Numbered from the stretch's first letter, positions 34,536 to 43,976 are shown. The stretch is 64,000 nucleotides of DNA from Bacteroidales bacterium UBA4333 (GCA_002394335.1 DGTP01000015.1:151016-215015), one strand, 5' to 3'. The notes: a model not told the origin generated them from the sequence alone. Made by a program: numbers and translations.

Positions 34536-34690
34536 ATGCAAATTTTTGGATAATTTTGGGTAATTTTGGACTAACAAAAAATCTGTGTTATCTGTGTAAT
34601 CTGTGGACAAATAAAATTTTTGATTAATTTTTGGTAATTTTGGACCAACAAAAAAATCTGTGTTATCTGTGTAATCTGTGGACAAATAAA
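34536..34690 (-). repeat. Tandem array of the ~73-bp 'TCTGTG' unit, two copies
   Basis: Unit: AAATTTTTGGATAATTTTTG, GTAATTTTGGACCAACAAAA, then ATCTGTGTTATCTGTGTAAT CTGTGGACAAAT. It forms part of the 5' leader of the HicB-fusion transcript. Inside each unit there is a smaller 9-bp TCTGTGTWA period. Confidence 0.85.
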
Positions 34691-34738
34691 AATGTTTTTT
34701 CTAAAATTATCGCAATGCCATTATTTCCAAATTTTCTG

Positions 34739-34770
34739 CAAAGGTAACTATTTTTTAGTTACAATCCAAA
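34739..34770 (-). promoter_or_regulatory. Promoter of the HicB-fusion gene
   Basis: Minus strand TTTG (34767-34770), 20 bp, TACCTTTG (34739-34746). The spacer is almost entirely a perfect stem GTAACTA-TTTTT-TAGTTAC (34744-34762), which could serve an operator. The leader to the ATG is ~235 nt and carries the two repeat units. Confidence 0.68.
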
Positions 34771-34780
34771 TATTTTGACA

Positions 34781-34817
34781 AAAAAAGGGCATTTTTATCA
34801 ATTAAAAGCCCTTTTTT
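34781..34817. terminator. Bidirectional hairpin terminator
   Basis: Stem AAAAAAGGGC / GCCCTTTTTT with a 17-base loop, just upstream of the HicB-fusion promoter; likely ends transcripts coming from the adhesin side. Confidence 0.65.
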
Positions 34818-34951
34818 GAATAGTTCCGTTTTATCTTGGCCCCTATTTAGCCTTTATTCAGGGTTCATTTCCGTTCCCATCTCGTTCCCATCTCGTTACC
34901 ATTACGGACATCCCTGTCCCGTTTCTGCCCCTGCCGTCTCTCATAGCCGTC

Positions 34952-35243
34952 GATGCAAATTTTTGGATAATTTTTGGTAATTTTGGACCAACAAAAAATC
35001 TGTGCAATCTGTGTAATCTGTGGACAAATAAAATTTTTGGATAATTGTTGATAATTGTTGACCAACAAAAAAATCTGTGTTATCTGTTAAATCTGTGAAC
35101 AAATAAAATTTTTGGATAATTTTTGGTAATTTTGGACCAATAAAAAAATCTGTGTTATCTGTGTAATCTGTGGACAAATAAAAATTGTTGGATAATTTTT
35201 GGTAATTTTGGACTAACAAAAATCTGTGTAATCTGTGGACAGA
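34952..35243 (-). repeat. Tandem array of the ~73-bp 'TCTGTG' unit, four copies
   Basis: Same unit as 34536-34690. Both arrays begin at ATGCAAATTTTTGG. The copies differ by point changes and by the number of 9-bp TCTGTGTWA steps. Confidence 0.88.
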
Positions 35244-35260
35244 AACTATTTTTGTACAAT

Positions 35261-35284
35261 CAAAGGCAGCCGAAGCTGCCTTTG
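35261..35284. terminator. Hairpin terminator-like CAAAGGCAGC-CGAA-GCTGCCTTTG
   Basis: Perfect 10-bp stem with a CGAA tetraloop. It lies ~100 bp after the small peptide gene on the minus strand. The same GGCAGC-CGAA-GCTGCC hairpin recurs at 44978-44993. Confidence 0.6.
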
Positions 35285-35380
35285 GTTGGATTTGCTAAAA
35301 ATGTGCTGTTGTGAACAGAACCATCACGGGAACCATCTCCCGAAGCAAGCCCTGACAGAACACTTTCAGGCTTTCGGACA

Positions 35381-35530
35381 TTAGTCCTCAAACATCGTTC
35401 TGCCACCACGAGATGGAGCCTCCATGATGCCATTACCATTTTCTTTCGTAGACATTGTGGCTGTGTCCATCAATCTTGCCGTATTAACGGCAGCCACTTC
35501 TGTTTCCGGTTTTTTATACATCTTTTTCAT
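35381..35530 (-). CDS. 49-residue peptide of the 'MKK-x-KPE' type
   Basis: Reads MKKMYKKPETEVAAVNTARL, then MDTATMSTKENGNGIMEAPS and RGGRTMFED. Bacteroidales genomes carry many short genes that begin with MKK, a KP(E/S)-x-x-V motif and a short 'LM' or 'LMA' stretch; their roles are unknown. No signal peptide. It starts 73 bp after the stop of the giant surface protein gene and could be co-transcribed. Confidence 0.65.
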   Translation of the reverse strand: MKKMYKKPETEVAAVNTARLMDTATMSTKENGNGIMEAPSRGGRTMFED

Positions 35531-35603
35531 AATTTAAAATTATTTTCTTAAGAGGTTTACGCGGGCGTGCACGTTACGCGCACGCCCACGCACGTTCATT
35601 ATA

Positions 35604-38600
35604 TTATTTTACTAAGCGACCTGTAGCATCAAACATCTTGCCACCGCGGAGGATGAACAACTGACCATTGATGAGAACTTTCTCAGCCTTGGTGTCATTG
35701 CCGAAGATGTTGTCAATGTCTGTAGCAGAGTTGGTACCATTCATGCTCAGCGTTACACGGCGACGTGCATTGTTCGACTGAGAATTCGACTGAGAAGCTT
35801 GGTACTCTGCATAAGTCGGAACTTCGCTCATTACGATGTATGCGCGGTTCTTAACCAGACTCAGGCTGGTCAAGTTCGTACAGTTGTAGAGGTCGTTCTG
35901 AGAAATGTAAAGGATATTACGCTTATTCTCTTCGGTGATTGCAATACTTCCTCCGTCTGTCAGTACACCGTGCATACCGCGTACAGCAACCGGACCGTCA
36001 GCAACGGTCTCGCCGTAGTACAGCTCGATCTTACCGGTATTGGACTTGAAGATATACGGCTCACCGGCTTTCAGTTCCTCACCCGGCATAACCTCTTCGA
36101 AGTCGATCTTGTCAGGATAGGTCTCGTTGCGGCTTGCGATCTGATAGAACGTAGCACCCAGAGCACCGCCGGCTACTACATTGTGATCAACACACAGCGT
36201 ACCGATGTTGTTCGTTACATCGCGGGGGTAATCAGGACTCTCCTTCACGGTGAAGGTGATCTTCTCCACGCGCATCGGATAAGTACCCTCTGCCGGAACA
36301 TTATAGATAGTCACGTCACCCGCCTTCACATAGATCGTGTAGTTCTTCCAGTTGTCAAGAGCACCAAGGTTCATATCGCGACCTTCGTTCTCAACTTTCA
36401 GCGTCATTGCATGACCTTCGTTGCGAGCACGGATAGTCAAGATACCTCCCTTAGTGGTATGCATATGCAGGCTTGCACCCTGATAGAACTTGTTGCTGGA
36501 ATTACGGATAGAATATGCTCCGTTGTTGCCCTCAATCTTATCCCAGTAAACACCGCCAAGAACATAGTTTGCGAGAACCAAACCATTAGCGGTTGCGACA
36601 TGGGGACCGTAAGGCTTATTGTCGATAACCTCGTCAATTGCAGAGCCGTCCGCACGGGCTGTAATCTCTGCCCAGTCCCAAACAGTGTTTTCGGTTACAT
36701 CTGCCAGAGGAACAATATCCGGAAGGAGAGTTACCAATGCCACCGCAGATACAGTGCCGCAATCGGTTGTAACAACCACTTTGTAGTACTGTGTAGCAAC
36801 CGGAGTCGGGATTGCATATGAAGCTGCATCTGTTGCACCGGGAATAGGTTCTGCATTAGTACCCTCTGCATCATCGCAGGTGTACCATGCGTAATGAGGA
36901 TTAGCACCGGTAGCAACTGCATTCAGTGCGATCGAAGCCGTAGCCTTGCCGGAGATATTCGCCATCGTTACCGATGCAGCCTCATTCACGCTCAATACAG
37001 CCTCAGCGGACTTGAGCGAGTTAGGACGATGACCAGCCTGTGCATTGGTAGCGATGCAGTAGTAGGTACCCTCCTCGGTCGGAGTATAGGTTGCAGCCTC
37101 TGCGCCGTCAATGACTACGCCGTCTTTGTACCAAGCATAAGAGGTGACAGGAGAAGCTGTTGCATCCAGAGTGGTGAAGTTCGCACCCGGGCAGATTGCC
37201 TCGTCAGACAATGCGCCGTTGAATACCGGAGCCTCTGCTTTCGGATCTGCCTCTACTGCACAGATGCGGGATACTTGAAGTGTGCCGTTAAATGCGAACC
37301 AATAAACCTTACCCGCCTCGAAATCTCCGTTTGCTATCAAGACGCACGATTTACCATCTGCTGCATAGGAGTTATCCATACTTGTTGTAGCAGCCATTGT
37401 ACTATAGGTTAACGACTTTTTTGCAAGGAAGTTTGCCTTATCCTCCGAGACCTGAACAGCATTTTCAGTTGCCCAATCACGAGTGTTGCCTGTGCTATAG
37501 AAACGAACTTGCTTCATATCTTTCTCAAAGATCATTACGCAACGTTCTTTCTTATAAACATTGACATTTTCATTTTCAAAGTTCTTACCCGTATCGAATA
37601 CATGGCTCTCATTGTATTTACCACTAGAAGAAGCATTGTAAATCGTCCACACACCGGAGTTCGTGTACTCATAGGTCGGATCTGCAATCTCGCCTGCAAA
37701 CGTAGCGCAGCTCGGATCAGCAGTAATCACGATGGTTGCCTCGTTGGAGTTAACCGATGTAGCCGGTTTGCTCTCCTCGGTGTTGGTAACCACTACGCGG
37801 TAGGTGTACGAACCGATAGCGGAAACAGCCGGAGTATAACTTGCAGCAGTTGCGCCATCGATATTCTCCCACTCTTCGCCGTTCTTAACCTGCCACTGAT
37901 AGCTCAATGTACCTGCGGTCGGCTCAGCAGCAACTGTCAGAACCTCAACGCTTGCGCCCTCAACATAGCTGTCGCCTGCCGGCTGAGTAGCAATAACAGG
38001 AGTAGCCGACGGAGCTACCTTGGTAATCGTTACGGTGTAAGTAACCTCACCATCTTCAGCGTAATCGCTTGTAACGGTGTAAGTCACAGGATTGGTAAAG
38101 TCTTTTGCACCGCTCTTGTCAAGGTGTGCACTTCCGTTAGCCCATGCCTTGATGGTCGGCGTCAGTGCCGTTACATCGAAGCTCTCCGGTACGGAAGCCG
38201 TGATAGCCTTAGTCGTCGGGTTGATATTCAATGCACCTATACCCTCGATTTCGAAGCTCTCAATGAACGGAGCCATATGACGCTGTACCTCAATGTAATC
38301 GACATACGGGTTCATATCACTTTCACCGTCTTTCACCTTGCGGTAGATATAAATCCACTCTGTCTCAGCAGTTAATGTATAGGTAAACATCTTATTGGCA
38401 TCGAATGTTCCGTCCTCTGCATTGATACGGGTTGTTCCCTTATCTGAGTAGATACGCACCGCAGAAGAAACAGTACTTGCATGGATATACAATACATCAC
38501 CTGCTTGGAAGTTGCCTTCCGCCAACTTGATACCAAAGTAAGTATTTGCGCCACCTAATTTACCATCACTGGCAGTATTCTTGTCATACGTGCCGCCGAG

Positions 38601-41600
38601 ATAACCGGTAACGGTTGCGCCCGTCGCTGTTCCGTCGTGCGTTGCCTTAATCAGGGTTACACCCTGTTTCGGCTTATTCGTATAACGAACCTGATAGAAC
38701 TTTTTACCTTCTTCGCCGGACGCTGGAACAACCTTCACCTGAACGTATTTGTACCCAACACCATCCACCGGCTCATTGTAGATAGTAACTGCTGCTCCTT
38801 GAGCTGCTGCGGTTGCCGTTGTAATCTGCGGGGTATGACCATACTCGCATACAATATTATATATATATGTCTCCGGATCGAAACCTGCTACAGTTGCGCC
38901 GTCAACCTCCAATGCGCTCAGCGTAGCGTCACTCGAAACAGCTTCCCATTGTGCATAGAGCGTTACGTCTGCTGTCGGAGTATAGCTCTCATTGGCTTTG
39001 CCGATTAGGTTGCCGCCTTCAGCTGCGTCATACCAACCTTTGAACACTTCCGAACCCTTTGTTGCGCTCGGCAAGGTAATAGAAGGAGTACCGTTCTGCG
39101 ATGCCACAGCTTCACCTCCGTTTGCATCAAAGGTTACGGTAAACGGATCTGCTACCGTAATTGCTTTCAGAACACAAGTTTGTTTGCTTCCAGCATTCGC
39201 CATCAGCAACTTCACATTTGCAGTATTCTCTACATAGTAGTAATGAACCTTCGGTGTTTCTGCATCAACGCCATCCAGTTCCATCTTTTTAACATCATCT
39301 ACCATCAAATGTGCTACGCCTGCCATGTGACCCAGTTTGATGGTAAGGAGCTTGCCACCTTCCACCTCACCGGCTACATAACCTGCCGCATTTTTGAATT
39401 TCAAGCCAAGATATGGATAGTTGTCGTAGTCTTTATCCGTATTCAAATTATCCAACGCGTCTGCATTAGCAACCGTCCAACCTAAGTTGTTAAGATAAGT
39501 TGTATAATTTGCACTCGTACCTTGGGCTGTTACCAAATCTTCGAGAGAGAAGGTCTGTGCCAACGGCTTCACGCCATAAGTATTGTCGCCGTTGTCCTTC
39601 GGAGCATAACCCTCTGCGCACTGATTGGCTGCAACCTCATGATCGAACGTACCGCCGCTGATGAAGTTGTTGACATCTACCGTCGTAACCTCACCGGTGA
39701 AAGTACCTGCGGTAACAGCCATTGTTACTTGCGGAGCGGGATCGTTAACTTGCGGGTTCGACTCGTTGAGAGCCTTCACACCGTTAAACGTACCGCCATT
39801 GATAGTAACCTCGATATCTTTCTTGGTGGTATGCTGTGCGATAGCGATAGCAGCACCGGTAGTAGTTGAGCCACTGCCGTTCGGATTGCAAGAGAACTCA
39901 GTTGCGGTTGCGGTGAAGGTACCATCATTAATTACTAATGTACCCGCGCGCATCTCGATTGCGGCATCCACACCGGTCAAGCTTCCGTTGTTAACCGTCA
40001 ATGTACCTACCTGTGGATGGTAAATGGCAATACCTACTGTACCGGTGATCGTACCGCCGTTGATTGTGATGACGGTGTTGTTACGGCTACCGTTGCCGGT
40101 AATACCATAATAATAACCTGTGAGGGCACCGCCATTAACAACCAATGTGGCAGGGGTAGAAGCATCATCGCCCAGCTTGGTCAAAGCCACTGCGGCATAT
40201 GCCTTAGTACCGGCAAAAACCTTACCTGTGCTCGGTTCGCTGGAGTCATTGATCGTCAGGCTTGCGCCATTGTGAACGAGGATCACACCGCTCGGAAGAG
40301 TGGTTGAACCGGTGTACTCGATCTTATAACCATTGAGGTCAATAGTAGCCGTTACACCTGCTGCGATCTCAAGCTGAGAAGTTACATCACAATTCTTCAG
40401 GAGTTCAATCGTCTGACCATCAGCTACGTTAGCAAATGCACCTTCAGCGCCTTCCAAACTGGTGTAGTAAGTCTCACCAATCTTAGCCACTTTGTTATCA
40501 TCAACCCACTGAGCGGTTACCGTTACATTGTAAGCCGGCATCGTGAACTTGCCATTTGTGATCGTCAGCGTCTTTTCTGTACCATCATTATATGTAGCTA
40601 CCCAACTTCCAAATATCTTGTTTGTCGGAGCCGTAAACGTATTATCTAACAAAGTCACCTCTGCGCCTTCTGCATAAGGAGAATTGCTATCTGTCATTAT
40701 TCCGTCACCGCCATTGTTATCATATGTTACAGCATAGAGCTGCACCCATTGTGCAGTAAAGGTAGTGTTATCCAACAGGGTATAAGTACCTGCTGCCAAT
40801 ACTGTTCCTGCGGTTTTGGTGTCCTCACCTGCTTTTACATCTGCATTAGCCACCCAACCGGTAAACATCCAACCGGAAACAGCCGTCGGTGTCGGAAGTG
40901 TTACTTCTGCTACACTTGGTTTAGAAGCACTACCATCACTCTTTGTATCTGTCAGAGTTGCATCATAGAGCGGAGAAATCGAAATTCCTTTAAGAGTGAT
41001 CGTACTTCCGGTAGTCATGCTAATAGTAAACATCGTACCGGCTTTAACCGAATAAGTCACCTCTGTTGATTTCTCTTGGTTAACATTATTCATAGCAGTA
41101 CCATTCAAAGCCGTATAGGACACAGCCGCTGTATTATCCCTACCGATAGCCACTTTCACCTGACTATTTTTCTCCACCAAGAACTTAATAGTTGCGTCTT
41201 TAGTGTTAATCTTCCAACCCTTATAATCATTCAATGCGGTAGAAGCTCCAGACTCATACTTGATGGCCATAGCACTAAAGTAGAAATTATCAACTCTAGA
41301 GCCTGCGGCTACATTTACAGCCGTACCATCAGTCATTGTTAGTTTGTTCGGAGCAGTTCCTACCTCTGCAACATTAACAAACGAATATGCACCAAATGCA
41401 TAATTCGGTGTCCATGTAGCATCTACATATACGGTTGCCCCGTCAGTTCCGGTTACATCAGTTAATGCCGGACTCCAGCCTGCAAAAGTATAGCAATCCT
41501 TCGTCGGATCTGCAATACCGACAGGAGTACCACTACTAACATTAACTGGCTCATTGCCTACTGCAACGCCATCTACACGATAAACCAAAGTATATTTCGC

Positions 41601-42530
41601 AACGTGAGGTCCCCACTGAGCTGTCAAAGTTATATCTTTGCTGACCGTCAACTTACCATCTGTTAAAGCCACACTTGTTGTGCCAGATTTCCAACCGGCA
41701 AAGTCATAATTATCTCTAGTCGGCTCAGGAATTGCCAGAGCCGTTCCTCCAGATACAGTCTTGGTAAATACATCTGTACCAGCAGTCCAACCTTCAGGAG
41801 TACTTGCATACGAACCATCATTCGGATTCAAGGTTACCGTATATGAAGCATCTGCAACTGCCGTAGCTGTAACACTTGCAATTGCAGCACTACCACCACC
41901 TATATCATCATAATTAGATGTTTGAAATTTAGTATGCGTAGTTTTGTCCAAACGAACCTTTCTATAAATACGAACAATTTTCATACCAGAAGGAATTGTA
42001 ACCACAAGATCCGCGCCCGAAGAACTTGTTATAGTATTTTCTGGCAGAGATAAGTCAAAGTTACCACCATCAATAGTAGAAGACACAGTTGTTTTCCACC
42101 AAACTATAGGTGCAATTTTAGCACTAGAGTTTTTTGCTCCTCCACGAATGCCTATAGTAGTGCCTAATGTGTATCCATCATCAGCAATAATTTCGATGTA
42201 ACTACCAGAACGGTTTTGCAAATCAGAGTTTGAAGCATCTGCACTAATCACAACCGTAGTCTCTTTTTTAGCCGTATTGCCGTCTTTCCATATTTGCTGA
42301 GATGACGTGCTTGTTATACCAGGAGAATAAACAGTCACATGATTTTTAGTCGTTCCAATAACAGCCGTCTTTCCCGAGTTTTGGACAATCATTTCCGATG
42401 CTGTGAACGTATCCGCCATAACATTGCCGATGGCGAATGTGAATAGAATGAATAGTGCGCCTAAATAGCGCCAAATAGTTCGTGTCCCTCGCGGAACAGA
42501 CTTACTTAGAAATTTGTTTTGCATAAGCAT
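35604..42530 (-). CDS. Giant multi-domain surface protein (adhesin-like) with InlB_B and Ig-like repeats
   Basis: About 2308 residues from ATG 42530; an ATG at 42524 is equally plausible and an upstream TTG is unlikely. Long signal peptide (YLGALFILFTFAIGNVMA). Roughly: a novel beta domain (50-230); Listeria-Bacteroides repeats (240-380 and 540-690; 'FAGWKSG', 'FTGWVAN', ending TAQW); a parallel beta-helix-like region (700-950; LLKNCDVTSQLEIAAGVTAT); another InlB_B repeat (~1100); Ig-like domains (~1450-1530, ~1700-1850; SYQWQVKNGEEWENIDGATA, SYAWYKDGVVIDGAEAATYT); a jelly-roll-like module; and a C-terminal sorting-type end (KVLINGQLFILRGGKMFDAT). Likely exported by type IX secretion and attached to the surface. 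No cysteine-protease or lectin motif recognised. Confidence 0.85.
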   Translation of the reverse strand: MLMQNKFLSKSVPRGTRTIWRYLGALFILFTFAIGNVMADTFTASEMIVQNSGKTAVIGTTKNHVTVYSPGITSTSSQQIWKDGNTAKKETTVVISADASNSDLQNRSGSYIEIIADDGYTLGTTIGIRGGAKNSSAKIAPIVWWKTTVSSTIDGGNFDLSLPENTITSSSGADLVVTIPSGMKIVRIYRKVRLDKTTHTKFQTSNYDDIGGGSAAIASVTATAVADASYTVTLNPNDGSYASTPEGWTAGTDVFTKTVSGGTALAIPEPTRDNYDFAGWKSGTTSVALTDGKLTVSKDITLTAQWGPHVAKYTLVYRVDGVAVGNEPVNVSSGTPVGIADPTKDCYTFAGWSPALTDVTGTDGATVYVDATWTPNYAFGAYSFVNVAEVGTAPNKLTMTDGTAVNVAAGSRVDNFYFSAMAIKYESGASTALNDYKGWKINTKDATIKFLVEKNSQVKVAIGRDNTAAVSYTALNGTAMNNVNQEKSTEVTYSVKAGTMFTISMTTGSTITLKGISISPLYDATLTDTKSDGSASKPSVAEVTLPTPTAVSGWMFTGWVANADVKAGEDTKTAGTVLAAGTYTLLDNTTFTAQWVQLYAVTYDNNGGDGIMTDSNSPYAEGAEVTLLDNTFTAPTNKIFGSWVATYNDGTEKTLTITNGKFTMPAYNVTVTAQWVDDNKVAKIGETYYTSLEGAEGAFANVADGQTIELLKNCDVTSQLEIAAGVTATIDLNGYKIEYTGSTTLPSGVILVHNGASLTINDSSEPSTGKVFAGTKAYAAVALTKLGDDASTPATLVVNGGALTGYYYGITGNGSRNNTVITINGGTITGTVGIAIYHPQVGTLTVNNGSLTGVDAAIEMRAGTLVINDGTFTATATEFSCNPNGSGSTTTGAAIAIAQHTTKKDIEVTINGGTFNGVKALNESNPQVNDPAPQVTMAVTAGTFTGEVTTVDVNNFISGGTFDHEVAANQCAEGYAPKDNGDNTYGVKPLAQTFSLEDLVTAQGTSANYTTYLNNLGWTVANADALDNLNTDKDYDNYPYLGLKFKNAAGYVAGEVEGGKLLTIKLGHMAGVAHLMVDDVKKMELDGVDAETPKVHYYYVENTANVKLLMANAGSKQTCVLKAITVADPFTVTFDANGGEAVASQNGTPSITLPSATKGSEVFKGWYDAAEGGNLIGKANESYTPTADVTLYAQWEAVSSDATLSALEVDGATVAGFDPETYIYNIVCEYGHTPQITTATAAAQGAAVTIYNEPVDGVGYKYVQVKVVPASGEEGKKFYQVRYTNKPKQGVTLIKATHDGTATGATVTGYLGGTYDKNTASDGKLGGANTYFGIKLAEGNFQAGDVLYIHASTVSSAVRIYSDKGTTRINAEDGTFDANKMFTYTLTAETEWIYIYRKVKDGESDMNPYVDYIEVQRHMAPFIESFEIEGIGALNINPTTKAITASVPESFDVTALTPTIKAWANGSAHLDKSGAKDFTNPVTYTVTSDYAEDGEVTYTVTITKVAPSATPVIATQPAGDSYVEGASVEVLTVAAEPTAGTLSYQWQVKNGEEWENIDGATAASYTPAVSAIGSYTYRVVVTNTEESKPATSVNSNEATIVITADPSCATFAGEIADPTYEYTNSGVWTIYNASSSGKYNESHVFDTGKNFENENVNVYKKERCVMIFEKDMKQVRFYSTGNTRDWATENAVQVSEDKANFLAKKSLTYSTMAATTSMDNSYAADGKSCVLIANGDFEAGKVYWFAFNGTLQVSRICAVEADPKAEAPVFNGALSDEAICPGANFTTLDATASPVTSYAWYKDGVVIDGAEAATYTPTEEGTYYCIATNAQAGHRPNSLKSAEAVLSVNEAASVTMANISGKATASIALNAVATGANPHYAWYTCDDAEGTNAEPIPGATDAASYAIPTPVATQYYKVVVTTDCGTVSAVALVTLLPDIVPLADVTENTVWDWAEITARADGSAIDEVIDNKPYGPHVATANGLVLANYVLGGVYWDKIEGNNGAYSIRNSSNKFYQGASLHMHTTKGGILTIRARNEGHAMTLKVENEGRDMNLGALDNWKNYTIYVKAGDVTIYNVPAEGTYPMRVEKITFTVKESPDYPRDVTNNIGTLCVDHNVVAGGALGATFYQIASRNETYPDKIDFEEVMPGEELKAGEPYIFKSNTGKIELYYGETVADGPVAVRGMHGVLTDGGSIAITEENKRNILYISQNDLYNCTNLTSLSLVKNRAYIVMSEVPTYAEYQASQSNSQSNNARRRVTLSMNGTNSATDIDNIFGNDTKAEKVLINGQLFILRGGKMFDATGRLVK

Positions 42531-42585
42531 TAAATTTTTTAAGTTAAACAAAAAATTGGTTTTTATATTATTGATTTTTATATTT
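42509..42585 (-). repeat. Shared leader repeat, copy 1 (before the giant surface protein)
   Basis: Minus strand: GAAATATAAAAATCAATAAT, ATAAAAACCAATTTTTTGTT, TAACTTAAAAAATTTAATGC TTATGCAAAACAAATT. It holds the stop codon of the RelE-like gene and the start codon of the surface protein. Confidence 0.85.
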
Positions 42586-42892
42586 CTACCTCAAACACTA
42601 CCATCTTTTGCGGTATGATATGATGGATATAAGCATTTTCTTCTTCCACCGAGAATATTATTGCCATATTCTTGTAATTCGTCCGGCGAACCTCCATCCC
42701 TAATTGACGAGACAACTCTTCATCTACGGCCAATGAGCCTGCTGAATTCTCTAATTTCTTAATTTCCTCTTCTAACCCCAGCATATATCTCTTTGCCGTC
42801 AGAGGAGCGTGAACCTCATCTTTTATGAAGTGAGCCAATGACTTACGTTCTTGCTTCGCCTCTTCGGTAAGTTTGATATTGTACTTCTTCAT
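42578..42892 (-). CDS. RelE/ParE-family toxin
   Basis: 104 residues. Matches the plasmid-stabilisation toxin fold: IKLTEEAKQERKSLAHFIKD, KRYMLGLEEEIKKLENS and the C-terminal RRTNYKNMAIIFSVEEENAY with IHHIIP. RelE members cut mRNA on the ribosome, ParE members poison gyrase; sequence alone does not decide. It overlaps the antitoxin gene by four bases (ATGA), the usual coupling. The stop codon lies in the repeated leader of the next gene. Confidence 0.87.
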   Translation of the reverse strand: MKKYNIKLTEEAKQERKSLAHFIKDEVHAPLTAKRYMLGLEEEIKKLENSAGSLAVDEELSRQLGMEVRRTNYKNMAIIFSVEEENAYIHHIIPQKMVVFEVEI

Positions 42893-43146
42893 ATAGCCTC
42901 ACGAATATCATTCATTCCGAACTCTTCACCAAGATCTTTTGCCAAACCATCAAAATACTCCTCAACCGTGTACATCGGCTTATTCTTGAAATCCGGATCT
43001 ATACTCAAGGGTCGTTGAAGCGGCCGAATCTTGATGCTCTCAATGTATGCGAGCACCTCATTCATCTTTTTCTCATCCTCTATCATCGGTCCCATAGCGG
43101 TGAGGAAACGACTACTTGCTATTGCCTGCGCTACACTCATATGCAT
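42889..43146 (-). CDS. Antitoxin partner of the RelE/ParE-like toxin
   Basis: 85 residues. The N-terminus (VAQAIASSRFLTAMGPMIED) and the acidic C-terminal YTVEEYFDGLAKDLGEEFGM resemble small antitoxins that wrap around RelE-type toxins; I do not see a clear DNA-binding domain. Assigned mainly by its place directly before the toxin with a 4-bp overlap. Its ATG is inside leader repeat copy 2; ATG 43140 is an alternative. Confidence 0.7.
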   Translation of the reverse strand: MHMSVAQAIASSRFLTAMGPMIEDEKKMNEVLAYIESIKIRPLQRPLSIDPDFKNKPMYTVEEYFDGLAKDLGEEFGMNDIREAI

Positions 43147-43207
43147 TCAAATTTTTTAAAGTTAAACAAAAGATTGGTTTTTAATTATATAGAGTTTCTA
43201 TATTTCT
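43139..43207 (-). repeat. Shared leader repeat, copy 2 (before the antitoxin gene)
   Basis: Minus strand: GAAATATAGAAACTCTATAT, AATTAAAAACCAATCTTTTG, TTTAACTTTAAAAAATTTGA ATGCATATG. Same ACCAATNTTTTGTTTAACTT core and the same position relative to the start codon as copy 1. Confidence 0.8.
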
Positions 43208-43215
43208 GCATTATA

Positions 43216-43533
43216 TCAAACAGCCACACCTGTCTGCATGACATCATCGTATAACGGAGACGGACAGTCATCCGCCATTAACACCGGCTCAATCAGAAGA
43301 CTCACACTACGCGTATCTCTCCATAATCCTTGGGCGATTTCAAATTTGCGATTTCCATATGTCGGCACAATAACAGCCACATCTATATCGCTATCCGGAT
43401 TTGCATAGCCCTTACTATACGAGCCATACATCATCACTCTCGGCTCCGTTTGGAAACGAGATGATATCACCTGCTTGTAACGACGTACAAGATTTAGGGC
43501 TTCATCAAATTTGAGAGTTTGTCTTTTATCCAT
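43216..43533 (-). CDS. MNT-type nucleotidyltransferase antitoxin (MntA-like)
   Basis: 105 residues. Minimal nucleotidyltransferase with VMMYGSYSKGYANPDSDIDV (GSxxxGxxxxxSDIDV), the metal- and ATP-binding signature. In MNT-HEPN systems it adenylylates and silences the HEPN RNase. It overlaps the HEPN gene by 40 bp on the same strand. Confidence 0.88.
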   Translation of the reverse strand: MDKRQTLKFDEALNLVRRYKQVISSRFQTEPRVMMYGSYSKGYANPDSDIDVAVIVPTYGNRKFEIAQGLWRDTRSVSLLIEPVLMADDCPSPLYDDVMQTGVAV

Positions 43534-43907
43534 TGTTGTAATACTTTTGTATCATCTATTATACTTCGACACACTTTTGGACTTAATGTTCGTGCCAATG
43601 CCGCCTTGTCTTCCGGATAACGTGCTTCTATATTGTAATTTGTGATGATATCTAAAAATGATTTTTGTTCTTCACTCATTTGTTCGTACAATCCGCACTC
43701 ATCCGCCAGACGCATGTGGTTGTGAGTTTTCGGGGGCATATCATCGCGGACAAAAGACCAATATGCCTTGAGCGTTTTTTCAATGGTTTGATGACACATG
43801 AAAGCCACATACAACCATCGTTTCGTTTTATACATTGCTTCTGCCGTGTCAATATCATAATCTGCAATATCCAACCAATATGCCACCTTTTCTTCCTTTG
43901 TCATCAT
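43494..43907 (-). CDS. HEPN-domain protein, partner of the MNT protein
   Basis: 137 residues, all helical. Family features: KVAYWLDIADYDIDTAEAMY, WLYVAFMCHQTIEKTLKAYW and PPKTHNHMRLADECGL. HEPN toxins are RNases; the usual catalytic R-x4-6-H pair is not obvious here (the nearest is RDDMPPKTH with seven residues between), so activity is uncertain. Starts at the end of leader repeat copy 3. Confidence 0.87.
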   Translation of the reverse strand: MMTKEEKVAYWLDIADYDIDTAEAMYKTKRWLYVAFMCHQTIEKTLKAYWSFVRDDMPPKTHNHMRLADECGLYEQMSEEQKSFLDIITNYNIEARYPEDKAALARTLSPKVCRSIIDDTKVLQQWIKDKLSNLMKP

Positions 43908-43969
43908 AGAAGCATTGAAATAAAAACGTTAAACAAAAAAATTGGTTTTTATATTATTGATTTTTGATC
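43905..43969 (-). repeat. Shared leader repeat, copy 3 (before the HEPN gene)
   Basis: Minus strand: AAATCAATAATATAAAAACC, AATTTTTTTGTTTAACGTTT TTATTTCAATGCTTCTATG. The core is identical to copy 1 over about 30 bases. Confidence 0.82.
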
Positions 43970-43976
43970 ATTTTGA

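Larger units (their letters stand above)
34498..35380. other. AT-rich intergenic region: two tandem arrays, promoter, terminators
   Basis: No conserved gene is seen. From left to right: tandem array 34536-34690, the promoter for the HicB-fusion gene (34739-34770), a bidirectional hairpin (34781-34817), an 11-bp tandem repeat TTCCCATCTCG (34877-34909), the larger array 34952-35243, and a hairpin at 35261-35284. Small open frames rich in 'TDYTDNTDF' in this region are translations of the repeats and are not genes. Confidence 0.7.

Noticed and set aside
34865..35219. Open frames coding for 'TDYTDNTDF'-type proteins (also at 45541-45921)
   Set aside because: They are translations of the tandem arrays, shift frame with the repeat and have no start context or homology I can recognise.
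34952..35243. CRISPR array
   Set aside because: The repeats are contiguous, degenerate and internally repetitive; there are no unique spacers of constant length and no cas genes.
35799..41342. Many plus-strand open frames antisense to the giant surface protein
   Set aside because: They follow codon bias of the minus-strand gene and contain no recognisable domains or promoters.
42530..42551. TTG start seven codons upstream for the giant surface protein
   Set aside because: Two ATG codons follow immediately and are conserved in leader copy 4; the TTG lies within the repeated leader.
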